A stretch of DNA of 7,282 bases from Spirochaetota bacterium. Lineage in GTDB: Bacteria; Spirochaetota; B62-G9; DRHN01. The stretch spans positions 1-7,282 of the forward strand of contig JAGLSF010000097.1 in the NCBI GenBank assembly GCA_023136305.1, written 5' to 3'. Shown piece after piece: positions 1-4,115 of this stretch; within the stretch, counting starts at the first letter, position 1, and every line of letters starts with the position of its first letter. The position numbers and the translations under genes are program-made. Below the pieces are notes generated by a model. It was not told the DNA's origin. It saw only the letters and a program-made list of their open reading frames with translations, and did not search any database.

Positions 1-10
1 TGCGGCCGAA

Positions 11-78
11 GTACATGGAAGTACGGACGTCGGTTTTCGCCATCCATGGCTTCACCGACATGCCCCACATCCTGTGGG
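11..78. repeat. Cluster of small inverted repeats with GGA/TCC loops
   Basis: Three inverted repeats follow one another. The first is GTAC at 11-14 and 21-24 around ATGGAA. The second is a two-tier structure, with an outer stem GTCGGT 29-34 pairing with ACCGAC 54-59 and an inner stem GCCAT 39-43 pairing with ATGGC 46-50. The third is CCCACA 64-69 pairing with TGTGGG 73-78 around TCC. Read on the minus strand, which is the strand of ssb, the second and third expose GGAT in or next to the loop. The first has only four base pairs and is weak. The cluster looks like a dispersed intergenic repeat or a structured 3' untranslated region of the ssb transcript. I cannot tell which, and the element may continue beyond the left edge. 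Confidence 0.4.
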
Positions 79-188
79 TCATACAGGCGGAGCCATGCGA
101 CCGAGCGTAGCGAGGAAGTGCCCGTGGTAATGGCGGAAGCCTGCAGAAAGCCGCGCAATGGATTCTCAACGTGTAAGATTGGATGTGT

Positions 189-218
189 GGGCCTGCCGAC
201 GGTTTTCGCGGCAGGCCC
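189..218. terminator. GC-rich hairpin downstream of ssb, possible terminator
   Basis: GGGCCTGCCG at 189-198 is perfectly complementary to CGGCAGGCCC at 209-218, giving a 10-bp GC-rich stem with a 10-nt loop. It lies 34 bases beyond the ssb stop codon, where a terminator would be expected. There is no T-run on the minus strand and only TTT on the plus strand, so it is not a classical intrinsic terminator. It could instead be a 3'-end stabilising stem. The loop shares CGGTTTTCGC with positions 31-40, which ties it to the repeat-rich sequence to its left. Confidence 0.4.
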
Positions 219-252
219 GTTTGAGGGCTCGTAACGGAAAAAGGCGGGTGTT

Positions 253-627
253 TCAGTACAGCTCGTCACCGTCGGTTTTTTCACTTTCGCCGTCGCCGTT
301 TTTCAGATCGAGGAATTGCACCTGATTCCCCACAATACTGATCTTCGATCGGTTGCCTCCGTTGTCGTCCTGCCAGCGGTCCTGCTTGAGCCTGCCATTG
401 ATGATGATGCGGTTCCCCTTTTTCAGAAACTCATTGCACCGTTCGGCAAGCTTTGCCCAGGTGGTGACATCGACGAAGTTGACCTGTTTCTGGAGCTCGT
501 CATCCTTGTAATAGTCGTTGTTGTTGGCAATCGAGAAACTGCACAGGGCTGTACCGTTTTGGGTGTAGCGGAGCTCGGGGTCGCTCACAAGCCGGCCCTC
601 GAGCACAGTAAGGTTGAAGTTTCTCAT
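253..627 (-). CDS. ssb: Single-stranded DNA-binding protein (SSB)
   Basis: The 124-residue protein is an OB-fold SSB. It would coat single-stranded DNA during replication, recombination and repair, and during DNA uptake. The family pattern is clear: an N-terminal strand with LEGRLVSDPELRYTQNGTA at about residues 9-27, then FSIANN, VDVTTWAKLAE around Trp57, the segment GNRIIINGRL at 71-80, and Trp85. The OB domain ends near residue 108. A very short acidic tail follows, ending in GDELY. Canonical bacterial tails end in Pro-Phe, so the terminal Tyr and the missing proline are unusual. The protein is short for the family because it has almost no linker. The start is supported by AAAGGAGAGC just upstream. 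The ATG overlaps the TGA of the DUF89 remnant as ATGA, so translational coupling is possible. It is the last gene of the minus-strand group. Confidence 0.93.
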   Translation of the reverse strand: MRNFNLTVLEGRLVSDPELRYTQNGTALCSFSIANNNDYYKDDELQKQVNFVDVTTWAKLAERCNEFLKKGNRIIINGRLKQDRWQDDNGGNRSKISIVGNQVQFLDLKNGDGESEKTDGDELY

Positions 628-815
628 GATGCTCTCCTTTCGGTTTTGAGATCAGTAGATATTAAACAGGAGAGTGAAAGATTTTGTTTCAGCGTGAGGG
701 GGTGAAGTGCCTCGCGGATGATGGCATGTCTGAGTTCCTGGTCGTCGGTCGACATTTCTGCTGCTTCAACGGCTTGCCGTGCGAAGCAGGGTACGCATCC
801 TGTGTATGTTTTCAT
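624..815 (-). pseudogene. Truncated DUF89 (ARMT1-like damage-control phosphatase family) N-terminal remnant
   Basis: The 63-codon frame begins MKTYTGCVPCFARQAVEAAE and continues with STDDQELRHAIIREALHPL. This matches the N-terminus I know for DUF89/ARMT1-like proteins: a Met-Lys start, a CxxC pair, an RQAxEAA helix, then TDD and a REAL/REVL helix. Family members are usually near 280-300 residues and carry metal-binding catalytic residues far downstream; none of that is present. Resemblance stops at about residue 42, and the remaining codons run through the ssb leader to a TGA overlapping the ssb ATG. I checked the other two frames on this strand and found no continuation. No Shine-Dalgarno sequence precedes the ATG, which lies 18 bases after the acidic protein's stop. 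The likeliest history is a deletion joining the start of a DUF89 gene to the ssb control region. A retained short peptide or leader ORF is the alternative. Confidence 0.6.
659..687 (-). promoter_or_regulatory. Weak candidate promoter for ssb
   Basis: On the minus strand a TAATAT (664-659) lies about 30 bases upstream of the ssb ATG and is preceded by TGTT. No good -35 box stands at 16-18 bp; the sequence there is A-rich (ACAAAA). It would allow ssb to be transcribed separately from within the DUF89 remnant. The call rests on the -10 hexamer alone. Confidence 0.22.
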
Positions 816-833
816 GGGAGTGAGATTGGGTGG

Positions 834-2033
834 TTACGTCAGGTTCAGCTTTTCGAATACCTCTTTGTATAGCGGGAAGTACTCGGACTGGGCGAACTCC
901 TTGATCTTTTCATCGGGCAGGTCGCCGAGCAATGTATCCATGAATTTCAAAATAGTGGTGATATCATTGAGTAGGGCTGCATCAACAGCCCCTTCCTCGT
1001 CGAGTTTGCCAAGCTCTTCACCGGAGATGGTAACGACTTCTTCTTCGGGGAGCTCTTCCACACCTGCGGTGAGGTCGAAGTCCTCACTGAGGATTTTCTC
1101 CTCCTCTTCACCGAGCTGTATTTCATCTGCAAAACCCTCATCCGGAAGCTCCTCGACGGTGAGCTCAGGAACTTCTGCTTCCTCAGCAGGCTCTTCACTG
1201 GGGAGTTCTTCAATGAACTCTTCAGCGGAAAGTTTTTCAACAGGTTCTTCTGCAGCGATCTCTTCGGGAGCCTCGAGATCGGAAAATTCATCCTCTGTCA
1301 GATCTTCCAGCGTGACTTCACCAGCTTCCTCTCCGATGCTGGGTAGTTCCTCTTCGACGGCGATACCCTCTATACCTTCGAGATCCACATCATCAATGGT
1401 GACTGTCTCTGCTATGCCCTCGATTTCCGCCTCATTGAAGGCTTCATCGGCCTCGAGATCTATATCTATGGAGTCTTCGCCGAGCACGGGCGGTTCGGAA
1501 AGTTCCTGTTCACCGATTTCCTCACCCAGCTCCAGGTCGCCAAGATCAACCGCTTCGGTATCAACCTCTTCCAGTGACTCGAGATCGATTTCGACGCTTT
1601 CCATCTCAGGCTCGAAGGACAACTCACCGGTGTCGATTCCCTCGAGCTCTTCAATAATCTCTTCCGGCGAGACGACCTCCGCTTCCTCTTCGGGAAGTCC
1701 CTCGGGCAGTTCGATCTCCTCACCCAGCTCCTCTTCAAGCTCCTTGGAGAAAGACTCGATCTCGCTCTCTTCGAGCTCGATGTTCTCGAGGTCTTCCGGT
1801 GTGAGCTGGTCTATTTCACCCGATATGTCAAACTCTTCTTCCGTCACGGGGATATTAAAATCCTCTTCAGATTTTGCGGGAGCCTCGTCACCACTGTCTT
1901 CGGCCTTCTGGGGCTTTTCCTGCACTATTGCAGATTCAGAGAGGAGATCGTCAAGCTCATTGGTTGACAGAGCAATCGTTTCATCCTCTTCAGTGCCCAA
2001 GACCTCATCGTTTTTTTCGTTGGTCCCGCTCAT
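834..2033 (-). CDS. Highly acidic Glu-rich protein with conserved-looking N- and C-terminal segments
   Basis: I do not recognise a named family. The 399 residues are over a third Glu plus Asp, and I find no Arg, His, Cys or Trp. Residues 98-266 contain no basic residue at all. The composition repeats loosely, with motifs of the kind EELPEEE, EEPAEE and DLEGIEG, and suggests a disordered acidic region. Two parts differ. Residues 22-31 read LSTNELDDLL, like the LSQxEIDxLL peptide at the start of flagellar FliM/FliN. Residues about 341-399 have mixed charge with hydrophobic and aromatic residues (ILKFMDTLLGDLPDEKI, then SEYFPLY) and probably fold. There is no signal peptide or membrane segment, so it should be cytoplasmic. 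The start has GAGGGGG about ten bases upstream and a strong promoter. It leads the group containing the DUF89 remnant and ssb. Spirochaetal acidic proteins have a similar layout as I recall them; that is a recollection, not a match. Confidence 0.8.
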   Translation of the reverse strand: MSGTNEKNDEVLGTEEDETIALSTNELDDLLSESAIVQEKPQKAEDSGDEAPAKSEEDFNIPVTEEEFDISGEIDQLTPEDLENIELEESEIESFSKELEEELGEEIELPEGLPEEEAEVVSPEEIIEELEGIDTGELSFEPEMESVEIDLESLEEVDTEAVDLGDLELGEEIGEQELSEPPVLGEDSIDIDLEADEAFNEAEIEGIAETVTIDDVDLEGIEGIAVEEELPSIGEEAGEVTLEDLTEDEFSDLEAPEEIAAEEPVEKLSAEEFIEELPSEEPAEEAEVPELTVEELPDEGFADEIQLGEEEEKILSEDFDLTAGVEELPEEEVVTISGEELGKLDEEGAVDAALLNDITTILKFMDTLLGDLPDEKIKEFAQSEYFPLYKEVFEKLNLT

Positions 2034-2098
2034 GTAAGCCCCCTCGAAGACGGTATAAATACATGAAGTCGAAGAATACTGAAGTTTATCTTAATCAT

Positions 2099-2126
2099 AG
2101 TATACCCAAAAACGGGAAAAAATCAA
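2099..2126 (-). promoter_or_regulatory. Sigma-70-like promoter for the acidic protein gene
   Basis: On the minus strand TTGATT (2126-2121) and TATACT (2104-2099) are separated by 16 bp. Transcription would start near 2092, leaving a leader of about 60 bases before the ATG at 2033. The -35 box touches the T-run of the comEA terminator, so the two transcription units are packed end to end. Confidence 0.55.
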
Positions 2127-2150
2127 AAAAATTCGCATGCGAATTTTTTT
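2125..2150 (-). terminator. AT-flanked palindromic terminator after comEA
   Basis: This is a perfect 26-bp palindrome. Its core is ATTCGCATGCGAAT, flanked by six further A on one side and six further T on the other. As RNA it can form an 11-bp stem with a CATG loop. On the minus strand it is followed by TTTTTTTGATTTTTTCCC, a good U-rich tail for the comEA transcript, whose stop codon is about 50 bases upstream. The stem has few GC pairs, so strength is uncertain. Because it is palindromic it could work in either direction, but no plus-strand gene reads into it. Confidence 0.55.
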
Positions 2151-2199
2151 ACTTGGGTGATGCCTTGTCTGTGCCAGGTGCCATCAGCATGCGAATTTT
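2135..2199. repeat. 13-bp direct repeat spanning the comEA 3' end
   Basis: GCATGCGAATTTT occurs at 2135-2147, as one arm of the terminator palindrome, and again at 2187-2199, touching the first base of the comEA stop triplet (2199-2201). The copies are 52 bp apart and enclose a copy of the repeat family found upstream of comEA. Exact identity over 13 bp including GCATGC is unlikely to be chance in so short a space. Confidence 0.6.
2151..2182. repeat. Single copy of a short repeat also found upstream of comEA
   Basis: The segment contains GGTGATGCC at 2156-2164 and TCTGTGCC at 2168-2175, followed by AGGTGCC. The same words occur in the same order at 2742-2750 and 2755-2762, beyond the other end of comEA, with four rather than three bases between them. 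Only the intervening bases and the flanks differ. It therefore appears to be a diverged member of the same family as the tandem copies at 2690-2762. Confidence 0.5.
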
Positions 2200-2630
2200 C
2201 ATCTGATGGTAACATACTGCCTTAACATTTCAAGTTTTTTTTCTCCGATGCCCTTGACCTTGATAAGGTCATCGAATTCAGTGAAGGGGCCGTTTTGGGT
2301 GCGGTAGTCGATGATGTTGAGTGCCGTGACACGGCCGATTCCGGGAAGGGATTCGAGCTCGTAGAGGTCAGCGGTGTTTATGTTAATTGTTTGAAGTGGG
2401 GCACTAGGCTCTTCATCTGTCGAAGACTGCAGGTCCTGGGTAGTTGATTGCTGCCCGCTGTCGGCAGCAGCCCCTTCCGTGACCTGTCGGCTCACCTCCC
2501 GTGAAGGGGTCAGGTCGATATAGTTCTGATAGATGGAATACCTGTTCAGGGTCAGGAAGAGGAGGCCGGCGGCGCACACGGCAAGGATTCCAAGAACCAC
2601 GTTCTTTTCCCTCTTCGTCATGGCATTCAT
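2199..2630 (-). CDS. comEA: ComEA-like membrane-anchored helix-hairpin-helix DNA-binding protein
   Basis: The 143-residue protein has a short basic N-terminus, one membrane anchor at about residues 11-28, and a polar Gln/Ser/Thr-rich linker to about residue 80. A C-terminal helix-hairpin-helix pair follows. The first hairpin carries LPGIGR at 95-100 after ININTADLYELE; the second carries VKGIGEKK at 125-132. This is the classic ComEA arrangement, in which the anchored protein binds incoming double-stranded DNA outside the cytoplasmic membrane and hands it to ComEC. HhH repeats without competence function also exist in this family, so uptake is inferred. The first ATG has GAAAGGG four bases upstream. 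A second ATG three codons later (Met4) is a possible alternative start. comEA is divergent from hflX-comEC across a 289-bp gap and ends in its own terminator. Confidence 0.85.
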   Translation of the reverse strand: MNAMTKREKNVVLGILAVCAAGLLFLTLNRYSIYQNYIDLTPSREVSRQVTEGAAADSGQQSTTQDLQSSTDEEPSAPLQTININTADLYELESLPGIGRVTALNIIDYRTQNGPFTEFDDLIKVKGIGEKKLEMLRQYVTIR

Positions 2631-2657
2631 GGTACCCTTTCACAGCAACTATGTCAA
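2629..2657 (-). promoter_or_regulatory. Candidate promoter overlapping the comEA start
   Basis: On the minus strand a perfect TTGACA (2657-2652) is followed after 17 bp by TACATG (2634-2629), a poor -10 that overlaps the first ATG. If it is used, transcription would begin near 2622, almost on the second ATG (2621), giving a leaderless message. A chance -35 hexamer is the alternative. No better promoter is evident between the repeats and the gene. Confidence 0.25.
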
Positions 2658-2689
2658 TAAATACGATCAAGTGGTGCCCGTGCCTTTAC

Positions 2690-2762
2690 CAGGTACCTGC
2701 GATTAGATACTGCCGGTTTCTGTGCCCAGTACCTGCTATGAGGTGATGCCGGTATCTGTGCC
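2690..2762. repeat. Two tandem 36/37-bp repeats between comEA and hflX
   Basis: Copy one covers 2690-2726 and copy two 2727-2762. Both start CAG(G)TACCTGC, carry GCCGGT(T/A)TCTGTGCC at the end, and differ mainly in an 11-base middle. A weaker third unit may follow at 2763-2800 (GGGGATCTTTGATTGGGTAA), ending in a small hairpin CCTGAT/ATCAGG at 2785-2801. They occupy the centre of the 2631-2919 gene-free region. I see no open frame there that looks coding. They could be regulator binding sites for the divergent genes, or a REP-like dispersed element. Confidence 0.6.
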
Positions 2763-2880
2763 GGGGATCTTTGATTGGGTAAGACCTGATTTTATATCAG
2801 GGATCGATGCCATCGGGTGCATAGTCAGTATGGTATTAGGAAGAACGCGCTGGCTGGCGTAAATATGTCTGTAATTTCGC

Positions 2881-2908
2881 TTGATTTTTGCTCAGCTGGC
2901 AATATTAT
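2881..2908 (+). promoter_or_regulatory. Candidate promoter immediately upstream of hflX
   Basis: TTGATT (2881-2886) and TATTAT (2903-2908) are separated by 16 bp, the same -35 word and spacing as the acidic-protein promoter. The predicted start near 2915 leaves only about five bases before the ATG at 2920, which would make the message nearly leaderless. This fits the weak Shine-Dalgarno sequence there. It also argues against translation from the in-frame TTG at 2881, which lies inside the -35 box. Confidence 0.35.
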
Positions 2909-2919
2909 TAGAGTGTCTC

Positions 2920-4068
2920 ATGAAAAATTTGAAGCCAGCCATCATCACAGGCATCAACAAAGACAGGAGACGCATTGAGAGGGACCAGGCATCCCTCGAC
3001 GAGCTCGCCCTGCTCGCTGACACCGCTGGCTTTGAGACGAAGCTCAAACTCCTGCAGCGCCGTGACCGCATCGATCCTGCCTGGTACATCGGTGTGGGGC
3101 AGGCCCGACAGATTAAACGACTCGTCCGCGAATACAGGGTCGAAGCGGTACTCTTCGATTTTGAACTCTCCCCCGTGCAGCTCAGAAACCTGGAAGAGAT
3201 GCTCAAGTGCAGGATCATCAGCCGCACCGAACTCATCCTCGAGATCTTTGCGCTGCGTGCACGCACCCGGGAGGCAAAGCTACAGGTTGAGCTTGCCACC
3301 CTGAACTATGCGCTGCCGCGGCTTCGCCACATGTGGCCTCACCTCAACCGTATCGTTGGCGGCAACCGCACGAAGGGACCAGGTGAGAAACAGCTCGAGA
3401 TGGACCGCAGGCGGCTTTCGAAGAGGGTCAGCAAGATCAAGCAGGACCTTGTGTCGGTCAGGAAGCACCGTGTGGAGATACGAAAGAGGCGGCGCAGCAT
3501 GAACCGTGTGGCGCTCGTGGGATACACGAATGCGGGCAAGTCCTCCCTGCTCAACACGCTCTCCCACTCGTCCCTTCATACCGAGAGCAGGCTTTTCGCA
3601 ACCCTCGATCCAGCGACGCGGGAGGTGTGGCTCGGCAACGGCATGAAAGCGCTCGCAACCGACACGGTCGGGTTCCTCAAACGGCTTCCCCACACACTCA
3701 TCGCCTCATTCCGGTCGACCCTCGAGGAGGTGAAAGACGCGGACCTGCTGCTCCATATAGTGGATGTGGCCAGTCACGACGCGGCGGAGCAGATCGAGGC
3801 GGCAAACGAGGTGCTCAAGGAGATCGGTGCACACACCATGCCTGTGTTCTACGTGTTCAACAAGTCGGACCTTCTCAACGGTCAGCAGGTGAAGCTCTCC
3901 CTTCTTCGGAAATACGAGGACCATGCGCTTGTGTCTGCAAAGACAGGAGAAGGGATAGACCATCTTAAGGAAGGCCTGCGGGCTTTCTTTATAGAGTTGT
4001 CCAGGAAGCGGTATGAGTCGACGGAAGCAGATTATGTACCTGCTGAAATTGCATCTACAAGAGAATAA
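2920..4068 (+). CDS. hflX: GTPase HflX
   Basis: HflX is a ribosome-associated GTPase that splits stalled or stressed 70S ribosomes. From the ATG at 2920 it is 382 residues. The N-terminal HflX domain covers about residues 1-150. The family signature GPGEKQLEMDRR at 153-164 is preceded by GGNRTK and followed by a basic coiled-coil helix. The G domain is intact: P-loop GYTNAGKS at 201-208, switch segment FATLDPATR, DTVGF at 248-252 (G3), NKSD at 314-317 (G4) and SAKTGEG at 339-345 (G5). Length is within the family range. The frame stays open upstream to a TTG at 2881, adding 13 hydrophobic residues, but HflX N-termini normally begin just before the A(I/L)xxG strand, so the ATG is preferred. comEC follows after 47 bp with no visible terminator, so the two are probably co-transcribed. 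Confidence 0.95.
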   Translation: MKNLKPAIITGINKDRRRIERDQASLDELALLADTAGFETKLKLLQRRDRIDPAWYIGVGQARQIKRLVREYRVEAVLFDFELSPVQLRNLEEMLKCRIISRTELILEIFALRARTREAKLQVELATLNYALPRLRHMWPHLNRIVGGNRTKGPGEKQLEMDRRRLSKRVSKIKQDLVSVRKHRVEIRKRRRSMNRVALVGYTNAGKSSLLNTLSHSSLHTESRLFATLDPATREVWLGNGMKALATDTVGFLKRLPHTLIASFRSTLEEVKDADLLLHIVDVASHDAAEQIEAANEVLKEIGAHTMPVFYVFNKSDLLNGQQVKLSLLRKYEDHALVSAKTGEGIDHLKEGLRAFFIELSRKRYESTEADYVPAEIASTRE

Positions 4069-4115
4069 AAAGCTGCCGTAAAGTTCCTTTTCAGAGCGAA
4101 GACACGATTCCAAAA

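Noticed and set aside
97..113. GCGACCGAGCGTAGCGAGG as a possible attachment site or transposon end
   Set aside because: It resembles a common low-information intergenic word in GC-rich bacteria. No second copy, inverted partner or integrase is in the window.
46..234. A 62-codon frame in the left intergenic region
   Set aside because: It runs through several inverted repeats and the GC-rich hairpin, has no ribosome binding site, and has the composition expected of non-coding sequence.
718..2037. A 439-codon Ser-rich open frame on the plus strand, antisense to the acidic protein gene
   Set aside because: It is the mirror of Glu/Asp-rich codons, which give Ser-rich runs and few stops on the opposite strand. 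It has no domain, and the opposite frame has a promoter, a ribosome binding site and a structured C-terminus.
2690..2800. Tandem repeats as a CRISPR array
   Set aside because: There are only two good copies directly abutting, with no spacers of regular length between repeats, and no cas genes nearby.
2881..2919. TTG at 2881 as the hflX start
   Set aside because: It would add 13 hydrophobic residues not expected in HflX, and the TTG lies in a candidate -35 box. The ATG at 2920 matches the usual family start.
3280..3693. Minus-strand open frames inside hflX (several of 60-140 codons)
   Set aside because: They are shadows of the intact hflX frame and carry no recognisable motif.
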